The notes under the pieces are model-generated. The model was given only the letters and a program-made list of their open reading frames with translations, had not been told where the DNA came from and ran no database searches. DNA of 64,000 nt from positions 1 to 64,000 of the forward strand of contig JADJQY010000005.1 of the NCBI GenBank assembly GCA_016712505.1, given 5' to 3'. The DNA comes from Candidatus Eiseniibacteriota bacterium. GTDB lineage: Bacteria; Eisenbacteria; RBG-16-71-46; CAIMUX01. Shown piece after piece: positions 1-10,582 of this stretch (its first letter is position 1; each line of letters begins with the position of its first letter). The translations under genes were made by a program, and so were the position numbers.

Positions 1-1600
1 GGCTCTTTGCCCAGAACGTGAAAGCGCAGCCCTCAGGAAGAGAGCTGCGCTCGATTCCGGACCTGAAAATCGTGGTCGACTCGGCCCGTCGCCTCTACGA
101 GTGCCGAACTCCTGGGTCACGTCGCGCTGGATGCGCGGAAAGAGGACCCGGATGTCGTCAGCGCATGCGCAGATCCTCGCGGATGTCGACCCGGAGCCAG
201 TTCCTTCTCCAGCTCCTCGACTCGGCGCCGAGCGGGTATCAAAGAGGTGGGTAGCCACGTCAGGATGGAGCAGCGATGGACCAGCTTCTCTTCGATTTCG
301 CGCCGATCCGCCCCCGGTGGCGATCGACCTTCATCGCGACGCTGTTAGGGCGAGAGAGGTCTTGCCGGTGCCGGCGCAGGTGGGGCAGGCCTCGCTGAAA
401 TAGTGGAAGAGCGATTCCCGCTCCCGCTGCCGGGTCATCTCGACCAGGCCCAGGTCGGAAATCAAGGAAGACCTTGGTGCGGGCGCGGTCCTTCCCGCAG
501 GGCGGGCCTGGCGCATCAATACCTGCTTCTTCGACGACTCCTGCTCCATGTCGATGATCGACCACGATGATACCGCCAGATCACGCAGCCCGGAGCTGGC
601 GGGCCACCTCGTCCGCCGCCTCCAGGTTGGTCTTCAGGATGGGTGTCTTCCTGGTTCTTCTTGCCGGTGAAGCGGCCGGTGTTGACGTCGATTGCGACCA
701 GCGCCTCGGTGGTCGATGCAGATGTAACCGCCACTTCGCCAGGCCACACCTTCCGGTCCATCGTCTTCTCGATCTCGGCACGCCGATGCCGTACTCGTCG
801 AAAGATCGGACGTCCCGCCTTGAAGCTTCACCGGCTCTTCCCAGTTCGGGCGAGAACGCGGCTCCAGGTGGTCGACCGAGGTTTGATTATCCGCCCAGGA
901 ATCGATGGTCAGTCGCCCGATGTCGTCGGTGAAGATCGCGGATCGTTCCGACCGTCATCTCCATCGCGGTGGACCAGGGCGGGCGGCTCGACCGAGGCAC
1001 CCGCCTCCTCGATCGCCTTCCACATGTCGACCAGGTACTCGACGTCGGCCTCGAGTTCCTTGCGCGTGCGCCCTTCGGCCGCAGTGCGGCAAGATCAGCC
1101 CGGCGTGCTTCGGCCAGTTCCGAGGAAGTTCTTGAGCCGCGAGCGTTGCGTCGCGGTCCATGATCTTCCGCGAGACGCCGATGTGGTTCATCCCGGGCAT
1201 CAGCACCAGATAGCGCCCAGGTAGCGAGAGGCGCCCGAGACCTTCGGCCCTCGGTGCCGATCGGCCTTGATCACCTGGACGATCACCTCCTGCCCCTTCT
1301 TGGGAGGTGATCCTGATGTTCCAGTTCCCCGGCCTGCTCGCGGGGTGGCTGTCGGATCGTCGATGTCGAAGACGTCGAAGTCGATCATCGACTCCAGCAT
1401 GTCGAGCTGTGGAGGAAGGCGGTCTTGGGCAGCCCGATCCTCGATGAAGGCGGCCTGATCCCCGGCAGGACGGCGTTGACCACGCCCTTGTAGATGTCGC
1501 CCCTCCCTGGCCCGGGTCGATCGCGCCAAGCCGTGTCGGGGCTGGCCGGATCGCGGAAGGCCGTGGAGCAGAACAGTCTCGCGCGGAACCTATCACACGC
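1..1600 (-). pseudogene. rng: Ribonuclease G/E family, multiply frameshifted
   Basis: Pieces of a single RNase G-type endoribonuclease can be read on the minus strand in alternating frames: GDIYKGVVNAVLPG near 1,500, DMLESMIDFDVFDIDD near 1,400, LVLMPGMNHIGVSRKIMDRD near 1,180, VAIDVNTGRFTGKKNQED near 680, the TNLEAADEVARQLR segment near 620, and SDLGLVEMTRQRERESL followed by CPTCAGTGK near 400. These are the S1 domain, the DNase I-like catalytic region and the Zn-link CPxCxGxG motif of the family. At least six frame changes are needed to join them, so the entry is either a decayed gene or a badly called sequence. It lies downstream of comF and aroE on the same strand. The 3' end is close to the window edge and the exact start could not be fixed. 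Confidence 0.8.
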
Positions 1601-2300
1601 TTTCGAGCCCCGGCAACGACGCCCCGCGACGGCGTGCGGGCCAGGACCGCGGCGGCGGCCGGCCGCGCCCCCAACCCGATCGCCGCCTGGGCACAGGCGA
1701 TCAGGGTCGAACCGGTGGTGAGCACGTCGTCGATGAGGATGAGGCGCCTCCCGGACCCAAGGCAGGGGGCGTCGCGCCCGAGCACCGCCCCCTCCATCAT
1801 CGCCCGTCGCTCCTTGCGCGAACGCCCTTGCAGCGGACCACGATAGCGCACCCGTTTGAAGCCGTTTGGGAACACCTCGAGCCCCAGCGCCTCCCCCAGG
1901 GCGAGCGCCAGCCGCTCGGGCGGATTCTGGCCGCGTTCCCGGCGCCGGACCGCCGCCATCGGGGCGGGAACGATCGCCCACTCCCCCTCCCGGCCCCGCA
2001 CCCGGTCGGCGAACCAGGCCCAGCCCGTTCGACCAGCAGACGCCTTGATCGGCGCGGCCACGTCGCGGTGCGGGTCCTGCTTGTAGGTCCGGACCCAGCG
2101 CCCACGCTCCTTCGTAGATTCCGATCGCGCGATAGCGAAGCCGGGTCGCCCCTGACCTGCAGTTCCCCCGGTTCCCGACCGCGCGGAGCCTCCGACTGTT
2201 CGCGCCAGGCGCCGCATGCAGCGCGGGCAGAGGCGCCCGCCTGATCGGAGCCGGACGTTGCAGAGCGGGCTTTGGGGAGGGGCCAGCAGCAGTTCGATCA
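1600..2300 (-). pseudogene. comF: ComF-type phosphoribosyltransferase-like protein, partly frameshifted
   Basis: The minus strand from about 2,280 encodes a CNVRLRSGGRLCPRC zinc-finger-like start, then after a degraded stretch VPAPMAAVRRRERGQN, KRVRYRGPLQGRSRKERR and the PRPP-binding signature LILIDDVLTTGSTL at about 1,720. Order and spacing match ComF family proteins (double zinc finger plus PRTase fold), which in transformable bacteria assist DNA uptake and elsewhere have unknown roles. The core from about 2,100 to 1,650 is one open frame; the ends are blurred by indels. It sits between aroE and rng, probably in one operon. Confidence 0.75.
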
Positions 2301-2329
2301 GCGCCCAGACCGCGCGCGGCCGGCGCGCC

Positions 2330-3235
2330 CTAGCGCGTGAAGCGCAGTTCCGAGGTTAGCCCCGCCCAGGCGTGGACGAAGAGCGACACCGGCACGTCCT
2401 CCTGAAGCCAGATCGAGAGCGAGCGCGCCGCCTGATGGAGGAGCGGCCCGATTCCCGTCGCCGCCCGGCACCCCGCTTTCCGCGCCCTTCGGCCAACCCG
2501 ATTCGTCCCGCCCCGTAGTTCATGCCGAGCACCAGCGACCGCGGCGCAGCGCGTGAAGAATCGCTTCGCGATCGACGCCTCACCGCGGCGGAGGCCGAGA
2601 TCACGAGCCGCGGAGACTGAGCTAATCGATCGCGTCCCACCCGATGAGACGGAAGCCGCGCGGATCGCGCCAATTCCTCGCCTCGCCTAGGACGCTTCCT
2701 CGCCGCAACGATTCGTGGTCAGGCCGCCAAGGTGCGTTTCGCGCCGCCTCCGGCGTCCGCGTCACCAAGGTCGCCGACCACCCCGCATCCAGGCCCGGTG
2801 CAGCACGCCCGTGCCGTCGGACCGCCGCCAGGATCAAGAGCGGCTCGAAGTCCGCCCCCACCGACTCAACCACGACTGAACCCCGCTCCATCGGTCCCCT
2901 CACCACAGCGCCCCCACGCCGCGCCCCAGTGAACGTCACCGTGTTCACCATCCGCGTGCGTCGCGTCTCCAGGTCGCGCGCCGTCACCCGGCGCGCTACC
3001 AGCTCCTTGTAGGGCGTGGTCACATTGACCCCGACGATGCCCATCGATCCCGCCTCACGCAAAAACGTCGCGAGCCTCGCCTCCGGCACCGGCAGAGGGA
3101 CATAGAGCAAATTCCGATCCAACCTGCGGAGAACCGCACTGTGGAGAGCTGGGGATAACGAGTGCTCCAGCGGATCCCCAGGATCCCGAGCAATCGCGTG
3201 CGGCCGTTCGGGGCGCCAAAGATGCCGCCGAACGA
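2330..3235 (-). pseudogene. aroE: Shikimate dehydrogenase, frameshifted
   Basis: The frame ending at 3,120 encodes DRNLLYVPLPVPEARL, then MGIVGVNVTTPYKELVAR, which is the shikimate-binding loop with its catalytic lysine. Immediately upstream, in another frame, DPLEHSLSPALHSAVL gives the N-terminal HSLSP substrate motif. Downstream, after degraded sequence with a VTRTPEAA piece of the NADP domain, LLHQAARSLSIW gives the family's C-terminal helix, and the frame closes with a TAG at 2,330. Three or more frame changes are needed. The enzyme reduces 3-dehydroshikimate with NADPH in aromatic amino acid synthesis. Start near 3,235 is approximate. Confidence 0.75.
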
Positions 3236-3471
3236 CGGCCCTTTCGAACCTTCTGCGGTACTCTCACCATTCGCTCCGCTTCCTGGAGCCCCACGACCCG
3301 ATCGCCGCGAGCACGAGGTCGTCGCATCGCTGCACGTCGTCGAGAGTCTCTCCCTCGCGCACAGCCCCCGCAGACTATCAACCCTGGCGCTCCGACTGAA
3401 GCTCTGCTCTCACTTCGCAGCGACTGAACGGAGTCCCCCAGCTACCGCCCCACGGCTACGGTGTGGCCCCT

Positions 3472-4122
3472 TCACTCGACCACCGTCTCCCAATGCCGGA
3501 TCGAGCTCCCGACCATCGCCCCAGCGAGCGTTCCAATGGGAAGGGCGACGAACAAGACGTAGAGTCCATACATGCCCCCTTCCCCCTGGAGCTCCTCTCT
3601 CTTCCAGTCCCCATATCCCAGTGCGGCACCGAAGGTGAGCGCGAGACCCGCGAGCGCCCCAAGCAACAGGTAGCTCCCGTCTTCGATTTCCACGCGCTGA
3701 AGGGATCGCGTGACGCCCGCGCGTCCGCTCTCAATGACGAGACTGTCGCCGCTCGCCGTCCACCAGCCGCCGTCGCTGCGCCAAAGTTCCATCGGCCGTT
3801 GTCCGACCGAGTCGCCCGACGCCGACACCCGAATCCGATCCGCCCTATCGAGGAACTTTCGCCGGTCGGCATCGAAGTCGTCCGGAGTCGCCATCGTCCA
3901 GCGACCGTAGGCCATCGGCCCCTTCGGCCGGGTACGCCCCACCACCTTGCCAAACGCATCGACCCGCGCGTCCGGTGTGGCCCGCACCGAGACATCTGCC
4001 GCCAACACGAGCACGGGATCGAACACCAGGATGAGGCCGATCGCGGCGGCGATCAGTCGGCGCAGGAATGGCGCTGGCGCTCGCAGCGCACGAGATGTAA
4101 CGGAACGTTCAGAGCTGTTCAA
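3472..4122 (-). CDS. Predicted membrane protein, unknown function
   Basis: An intact 216-residue frame in an otherwise broken region. Residues about 22-42 form a hydrophobic segment after a basic stretch (signal peptide or anchor, ending VLAADVSV). The middle, about 45-145, is a soluble beta-rich segment with VSVRATPDARVDAFGK and a repeated tryptophan pattern (ELWRSDGGWWTASGDSL). Two further hydrophobic stretches near 148-165 (LLLGALAGLALTFGAALGYG) and 185-206 look like a membrane hairpin with small residues. I do not recognise a family. The arrangement suggests a periplasmic sensor-like or envelope domain tethered to the membrane. It precedes aroE on the same strand. Confidence 0.6.
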   Translation of the reverse strand: MNSSERSVTSRALRAPAPFLRRLIAAAIGLILVFDPVLVLAADVSVRATPDARVDAFGKVVGRTRPKGPMAYGRWTMATPDDFDADRRKFLDRADRIRVSASGDSVGQRPMELWRSDGGWWTASGDSLVIESGRAGVTRSLQRVEIEDGSYLLLGALAGLALTFGAALGYGDWKREELQGEGGMYGLYVLFVALPIGTLAGAMVGSSIRHWETVVE

Positions 4123-4274
4123 CGCGTCCCCCCGCCGGCTTCAGACACCGGGAGCACGGCATCGGAGTAGAGTTCTTCGAGAAACTCGCTGTCTCCGCGC
4201 TGCCGTGCGCGTCGAAGCCCGGTCTCGCACCAAGTTGCGTGTCCGCGCGGAGCGGGCCTCATCGGCAGAGCACT

Positions 4275-5277
4275 CTAGCGCAGCGGCACGCACCCCGTTC
4301 GCGGGTCATGATACAGCAGCACTGTACTGTCTGCGGAGAGGAAGCTGCCCACGAACACGTAGCGCTCCATATCCGCGCTGTAGGTCGCGTGCATGATCCC
4401 CGGCAACCTGAGCGTGACGATCGGCCCCTCAGGACGAACCTCGTAGATGGACCGGTAGCCATCTTCCCGCCGCGCTGCAATAGATGCGTCGTCCGTCTTC
4501 CGACCATTCCAACACGCGAACCGCGCGGAGGGTTGGAATGATCAGCACACTGTCCCCTGCCCCAATGACCGGATGGTGAGGGTCGGGCCGTAGGCGAGCA
4601 TGTTCCCGTTGGACTCCACTTGGGGAGAACCCAGATCCGATCCGCCGCCAAGTGCCGGAAGTCAGACTGTGGATCCAGATGCTGCCGGTATCGTCGCGCG
4701 GACGACGACGCTCGCACACGATCGCCGTGTCGCCCGGCGACCAGCAGGCGCTCACCGTGCTCGTGTCCCCGCTATCGTCGCTGCTCGTGATCGGTCGTTC
4801 GGAGGAGGTGTCCAGGTCTCGGATCCACAACTGATCAACGCCCCGCTCGTCCGCACGGACCACGGCGAGCTGGCGTCCACTCCGACTCCAGCAGACCTCG
4901 CTTCCCGCGCATTCGAACCGCCGCTCCCCAGACGGCACCTCCGTCCTCCACACCTGTTGCTCCTCATCACCCGGAGGCCACCTCCCCGGACGCCACGTGA
5001 ATGAGCAATCTCCGCCGCGCCCCGGTCGCCATCGCGGACGCAGGTCCGCGAGCTTGGTGTTGTCTCCGATCGCGACGAGCGATGGACACGGCCTGGGCTC
5101 GAGTGGAGGCCCCACGGTGCAGCGATCGTCGCCGACACAGCCGGCCACCAGGACCGCGAACAGGGCGACCAATGCGCCCAACTGCCGAACCTGAAACGCC
5201 GGGTGATGCGGATTCAAAGCACACCGCCCACGAGGAGGCTGCCGCCAAGGACCACGCCACCGACACCGTGCCTGCAC
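4275..5277 (-). CDS. TolB-like beta-propeller lipoprotein, one frameshift near C-terminus
   Basis: The frame carries an N-terminal hydrophobic segment ending in the lipobox LVAGC, then PD40/TolB-type blades: VDQLWIRDLDTSSERPIT, STVSACWSPGDTAIVCERR, SIWIHSLTSGTWRRIG, VRVLEWSEDGRRIYCSAA. Blades of this W-S-x-D-G type form periplasmic or surface propellers. Just after the last one, at about 4,465, removal of one G restores a frame reading DGYRSIYEVRPEGPIVTL and on to a TAG at 4,275, so the annotated end assumes that one-base correction. It is followed upstream by a close paralogue, suggesting tandem duplication. Start is uncertain because no clear Met precedes the signal peptide. Confidence 0.6.
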
Positions 5278-5278
5278 G

Positions 5279-6415
5279 TCACTCTGCCTCCACCCCGGGC
5301 GAACGGGGGGTCCCAGAAGTCAGGTAGTCAGCGCTCGAGGTCAACTGGCGACAACTCCCAGTGGAGTCCAGATGCAGAAGGACCAACTCCCTCCGGTCCA
5401 CGACCGCCGAGAACACCGCCTCACCTTCCCCCGGTGCCCAGGCGACGTCCGTGATCCCCGCAAGAACCACCTCATGTTCTCCCGTTCGAACGTTGACCCG
5501 GAAGCAGGAACCAACGCGCCCATCCTGAGCAGCAACGAACAGCGCACTCCCGTCGCGACTCCACCCGAGAGGGTGAAAGCCCTCCCCGTCCATGAGAACC
5601 ACCTGAGAGTCGGGATCCGTTGGGCTCACGAGACGCGCACCCGGCCCGTGCGCGATCCACTTTCCGTCGGGCGACCACCGCGGTGTTATACCAAGGGCTA
5701 TTGGCGATAGCGATCCCGAAGAGACCTCCAGCACGGAAATGAAGGTCCCGACTCGGTCTACGACCTGGACCGCAACTCTGCTCCCATCCGGCGACCAGGA
5801 GCCGTTGATGACGCGAACGCTATCTGGCGTCAACTGCTCCCGGACAGCACTATCCAGTCCCCATCGCCAGGCGTGGAAGCTCCCGGCGCGTTCTCGAATC
5901 ACAAGAAGCGAACCCCCGTCAGGGCCCACGCCACGGCGTGGCCGTCGCTGAGGTAGCGACGCACTTGCGTCTCCAGATCCAGGGTCCAGATCTGTACTGG
6001 TCCATTTCGCTCCGCATCCTCGAAGCTCACTGCCCCCGTGCACGTATGCGACCATCCGCTCTCCGCCGGGTCGCCAGCTCGGATCCCGATCGAGCCGGTG
6101 TACCCCTGGAGTGTACGCCCTGAGCTGTGGGCAAGGAGCGGCTGCCGACGGCGGTTCCCTGGACACTGACTTTGCGCTGCAGCCAGCAAGGAAGGCGAGG
6201 GTGGCTCCGAAGAGCACCGCACTCGCGCCGCGAAGTCTCGTCGTTCCAATGTGGCTCGCGGGGTCACGTCCTCCGCGGTCCGCGTCGCCTCTCCGCAATC
6301 TTGTACTCAGGCTGGCTTCCAAGTGCTCTCCCATTGGTGGCTGACAACACAATACGGCTCCGCGTGTACTAACATGTCGCTGACAAGCTGCCATCTGACG
6401 GTCGATGTTCGACAC
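5279..6415 (-). CDS. TolB-like beta-propeller lipoprotein, internally frame-distorted
   Basis: A long frame with lipobox LAFLAGC at about residues 71-77 and propeller blades INGSWSPDGSRVAVQVV, ITPRWSPDGKWIAHG, HPLGWSRDGSALFVAA and ITDVAWAPGEGEAVFSA. Between about 5,900 and 6,060 the neighbouring frame instead encodes a convincing blade (NGPVQIWTLDLETQVRRYL), so two compensating one-base indels probably distort the middle. The likely start is the internal Met near 6,334 rather than the outermost Met. The best guess is an outer-membrane or periplasmic lipoprotein of unknown binding role, paralogous to the gene immediately downstream. Confidence 0.6.
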   Translation of the reverse strand: MSNIDRQMAACQRHVSTRGAVLCCQPPMGEHLEASLSTRLRRGDADRGGRDPASHIGTTRLRGASAVLFGATLAFLAGCSAKSVSREPPSAAAPCPQLRAYTPGVHRLDRDPSWRPGGERMVAYVHGGSELRGCGAKWTSTDLDPGSGDASASLPQRRPRRGVGPDGGSLLVIRERAGSFHAWRWGLDSAVREQLTPDSVRVINGSWSPDGSRVAVQVVDRVGTFISVLEVSSGSLSPIALGITPRWSPDGKWIAHGPGARLVSPTDPDSQVVLMDGEGFHPLGWSRDGSALFVAAQDGRVGSCFRVNVRTGEHEVVLAGITDVAWAPGEGEAVFSAVVDRRELVLLHLDSTGSCRQLTSSADYLTSGTPRSPGVEAE

Positions 6416-6521
6416 GTGTGCTCCGAAACCATGAAGCGGAGACCTGCTCTAGCGAGCTTTGGTCAGATAGGGCTGTGGTCGGTCAGACGGATCTCGCCCC
6501 CCCCGGTGGGAGTCGGCCCGG

Positions 6522-7700
6522 TCATGCCGTCGCCTTCTTCCTCGTGCGATCGCCCATCCCAGTGAGGTTGTACGCCGCGTCGAACAGGGTCAGCTGCCAC
6601 ACTGCGCGCACCACCCCCACATCGGCGCATTTCGGAGACGACGGATTGTCTTGCACCACCCGGAAGGCATCCGCTACCTGCTTCCGCACTCGATCGGCGA
6701 TGGTGGACCTGACATGTCGCCCGGCGGCGTCGTCGATCGCGCTCGACGCGCCGGAAGCCGTTCCGTGCGACGTGGCTTCGCTGTAGGGAACGCTGAGGAT
6801 CGCCTTCGCTGCGCGTCATACCTCTTGTCGCCGCCAAAGGTCACCAGTCCAACCCCAAGAGGACCGCCTCCTCGCGCTTCGTCGTACCAATGGCGGTGGC
6901 CCACCGATCCGTCAACGCTTGCACCTTCGCGGTTCTCAACCGGAACGTGATCCTTATGGCCAGCGAGCGGCGCGCACCTGTTCCCCCTGCGGTACGGTCG
7001 TCCTCGCGCATCCGTTGTGCAAGCAAGCGGTGCGTTGCTCCGCCTCTGGCTGCCGCACTCGCCCGGCGGACTGATCCGTCCGCAAGACGGCGGTTCGCTC
7101 TGGATCGATGACTCCTTGAGTTGACAACTCACATCGCTCGCCCACTCCTCAACCAGCGTGCCGTCGACAGAGGAGCAATCCGTCGCTCGCTTGCGCTCGA
7201 CCCGAGGCGTGCCCACCGCCAGAGCGAGGAATCGCTGCACAGTTCCGCCGCAAAGCAGTCGGGCGCGGTCATTGCTGACGCCCGAGGGGTTGCAGAGCGG
7301 CTCATCGCCTGACAACCTCAAGAGCGAGCGGGAGAGCACGTTGTAGTCAAGCTGCTCCATCACCCGGCATCCGCTCTTCGCGTTGGAGAAGGTCTGAGTG
7401 AGCGGGGCTTGCAACGGCAGTTGAGGAGGATAGCAGGGCCGTCAACCTGGCAAGTGCCCCGCGAGATCCCGCTGATAAGGTGGGGGGACGGGGCCGAACC
7501 GACCCAGTCCCGATTGGAGCGCAGCGCATGACGATGGGCCAGCCGATGGCCCAAATTGACTCTGCCGCAGGTTCGCTCCTCCTCCTTTGTCGTCTCCGCG
7601 CATCGCGAAGCCCCCGTGGAGTGTCGGCGTTGTAGCGAACGCTGATGTCTGTTTCTTGCGATCCGCTCGCGATGGGCAGGTCTCTCAGCAGCTCCGACGC
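6522..7700 (-). pseudogene. Degenerate IS5-type (DDE, DUF772) transposase
   Basis: Reading the minus strand across frames gives QTFSNAKSGCRVMEQLDYN and LSGDEPLCNPSGVSNDRARL (the DUF772-type N-terminal region), then VDGTLVEEWASD (first catalytic Asp region, usually FSVDGTLIEAWAS), SNAPLACTTD, GGDKRYDAQ (second Asp, GADKGYD) and a tail TCQVHH in one frame that becomes RHVRSTIADRVRKQVADAF then AYNLTGMGDRTRKKATA with a TGA at 6,522 in the next. Several indels and a divergent, shortened C-terminus mark it as a dead element. I could not identify terminal inverted repeats or a target duplication, so the element's limits are unknown. Confidence 0.65.
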
Positions 7701-7835
7701 GACTCGAGACTCTCGGCGAGGATCACTGTGCATAGAACCGTCCTGTCGCCTACATCGTTCAGCGGCGAAGGTCGCTACGTGAGTGCTTGCAGATCAGACG
7801 GCGAGAACCCAACGGGCGCGGCCAGATGAAGACGG

Positions 7836-10055
7836 CTATCGTACAATGACGACCGTTCCGCGCTCCCGGACCCGTGCTCTGTCTTGACTCTCGCGCCCAG
7901 TAGGCTCCCGACGGCAGCCTGGAGTTCTCAGTGCTTCCCGATCCAGGTCGAACCGGTGTCCCCACTCATCGCTACGCCGAGAATCTCACTCCGAAGTCTG
8001 CCCGCGGCATCAAACACCTGTAACGTAGTTGGTTTTGCGCTGACACCATTCAACCAGAGAACGGGGGCGTTGGACGCTTGAGACAGCACTCTGATCTTGG
8101 GCTCGAGACGGGGCCGTTTCCGGCATGCCGGAAACGGAAACCTCGCCGAGAATCGTATAACCAAAGGTCAAATCTTCCGGGGCACACGGCCACCACAGCT
8201 CCACTACCGGCCACCCAATGACCAGCTTCAGGAGATACGTTCGAAGCGTACAGCCGGTAGCCGACAACGACCCTGGCATAACCTCACACCACCCCTCCCC
8301 GTAGTTCGGGTTAGACAGTGAAGTACCTCCGGTCCACCGCCCTACACCCCAAACACTCGGGGTCGCGACCATCGCCGGAAACGTGACGTCTGCCGTTGCC
8401 TCGTACGCGTAACACAGTTGCGCGTCGAGATTCAGTGGCGGTATCGTCCAGACACCTAGCTGGGGATCTCCCAAAGTGGCCACTCCTGCCGCCGTTCTGC
8501 ACTGAATGAGGCGTCCAGCCGCGAGCGCAGACACCGCGGGCGCAACCCGGCACTCGCCGGCGCCTGTGTACTTATCGTAGCCCGTCAGTGTCACTCCAGG
8601 AAGAGCGTGATCCGCCTCGATGTCTCGTGCGACAGCGCGAAGCGCGCCTTGGATGTCCTCGGGAGCCAGAACGTCATCCGTAACCATTTGAAGTAGCGCG
8701 GCCCCTGAGGTGGCCAGTGCCGTCGCCGCAGACGTTCCGGCGATGTTGTAGGAGCCGGATTCATCGGCATTGAGTACTTGCATGTCGCTGCCTGGCACAA
8801 CCAAGTCGATCCCGCGTCCGTAGTTCGACCCCAGTCGCCCCTGGATAATCTGCGAAACCCTTCGCAGGTCTGCCTGATTCATCGCACTGACGCTGAGGAT
8901 CCAGTGACTGTCATAATCGGATGGAAAATGCCAGTTCTCGGTGTCGCGGTTTCTTGCTGGCCACCACGGTCCTGCCCAGAAGGTGTGCGATGAGCAGCGC
9001 CTCGCGCTCGACCTCCGAGTAACCCGCACTCCCGAAGCTACAGTTGATCAGCCGGCAATTGCTTGGCTGCCCGTCGAAAGTATGGGAGCCCACTGCGTCA
9101 AGTACCCCGAGCGCGATGTCATCACTCAAGGCCAAGCAGCCATCGAGGGGTTCGTTGTATCCGATTACCTTGATGACCACGAGCTCGGGACCCGGCGTTT
9201 CCGGTACCCACCCACCGGCCAGTGATGCCATCCTGAGCTGGTTGTTCGTGACGGCGCCGGCCAAGGCGGCCATTGCGGTACCGTGGCTACGCCCACCTTG
9301 AGCGCAGTCGTCATCCATCGGTCCGCCCGGTATCACTACGTTCGTGGCGGACCTAACCTTCTTTCCACTCCTACTCCTCCGCCCAGCTCAACTGGCACTG
9401 CCAGACCATTCTGAGTCCAGTGGCCAATCCCCGTGTCTAGGAAACCAATGCGCCAGTCCGGCGGAGATGTCAAAATATCACTCCACGGGCCACCCGGCGG
9501 GTATCCGAGGCGCTCAAGCTGCCACCTCTGGGCGTAGTTTCCTTCGTACCATTGGTCGTTCGGACCCGACTCAGCCGTCCTTGACCGAACTGGTTCTGCC
9601 CAAAGCACGGCAGACGACCCGCTGAGATCACGCGCGAGGTCCTGGGGACGCACGTCTGCTTGATACTCAACGGTCAGGGTGGTTGACAAATCGGCTAGAC
9701 GGACTGTCCGCCCCTCGGTGGTGACCCCGAGTTCTCCTCCGGGGATCGCGCTCGGGTGGAGTTTGTGGACTGAGGACGCCTGCGCCGCAGTGAGACATGC
9801 CCTGATGGCTTCATCGGTAAACTCATGCGTGGCGATCGATCGCGTGCCCGGCCACACATCGGGCAGAGCGCCCGGCACCACCTTCATGACAAGTCGGTTC
9901 GGAACGATCGAAGTGGAGTCGTCTGCGGACGGCGAGTGCGCTTCACCGAAGGTATCTCGACGCTCCATCTTCTCCGCAACCGTGGGAAATGGGCACGACG
10001 GCAGACCAGTCATTCCGAATCCCAAGTAGCCGAAGTACGTTGCCTCGTCTGTCAC
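7836..10055 (-). pseudogene. Secreted S8 (subtilisin-like) protease with C-terminal sorting domain, frameshifted
   Basis: Three frames join into one protease. The propeptide and first catalytic motif (WRIGFLDTGIGHW, Asp) lie near 9,440; RSHGTAMAALAGA (His) near 9,280; LINCSFGSAGYSEVER near 9,050; and AGTSAATALATSGAAL (Ser) near 8,720. The C-terminus again changes frame and encodes the FlgD-like module PTTLQVFDAAGRLRSEILG followed by LPSGAYWARVKTE and RGTVVIVR with a TAG at 7,836. The product would be exported and probably surface attached or secreted through the C-terminal module shared by other proteins in this window. At least three one-base indels break it. It may be continuous with the secreted domain encoded just upstream. 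Confidence 0.7.
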
Positions 10056-10582
10056 CGAGGCTGGTTGCGTGTCATCCGCGAACGGCGCATGTTGCTGGGG
10101 TGCGGCCGAAGCATGAGGATTGTCGGCGTGTTATCTAGCTGGTAGACCGCGAACCAGCAGATCTCCTCGGCGTGAGCTGTACGCGTGGTGTTCCACGTCA
10201 GCGAAATCCCAGAGTCAGGGAGTGGCCAGTCGGAGGTCGGAAGTTCGAAATCTGCGCAGCCGCCCTGAGCGACGATCTCGATCTTGGTGCTGTCATAGGA
10301 GACCCCGAATGAAGTGCCGCGAAGCCGAGGAGTGGACTCTGGGGAAACAACGCAACTACGTGGACGATCGTGGTTCTGTCTGCTTCGACCTCGACGGATG
10401 AGACTACTGCGATGCAGGAATCCACGGCGCTTTGACTGCAATAGTCCCCACCGGCGGTCCAACTCAGCGAGGGGTTCGCATGAAGGGCGAGCACCCGCCC
10501 GCGTTCGGCCCGCTAGCGCGACCCGGGCGGAACCAGAGAGGCACAGCACAGAGAACACAATTGCCCTGCTGGAGATCATCAT
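10056..10582 (-). pseudogene. Secreted protein or N-terminal domain of the adjacent protease, frameshifted
   Basis: Start at 10,582 is supported by GGAGG 9-13 bases upstream and a signal peptide (RAIVFSVLCLSGSARVALAG). After frame changes the body reads NPSLSWTAGGDYCSQSAVDS, VVSSVEVEADRTTIVHVVAL, GTSFGVSYDSTKIEIVAQGG and CADFELPTSDWPLPDSGI, then CWFAVYQLDNTPTIL. A one-base shift near 10,090 connects to YFGYLGFGMTGLPSCPFPT, which is how many small secreted proteins of this type end. Whether the gene ends there or is fused to the S8 protease cannot be decided because of the indels. No known function. Confidence 0.45.
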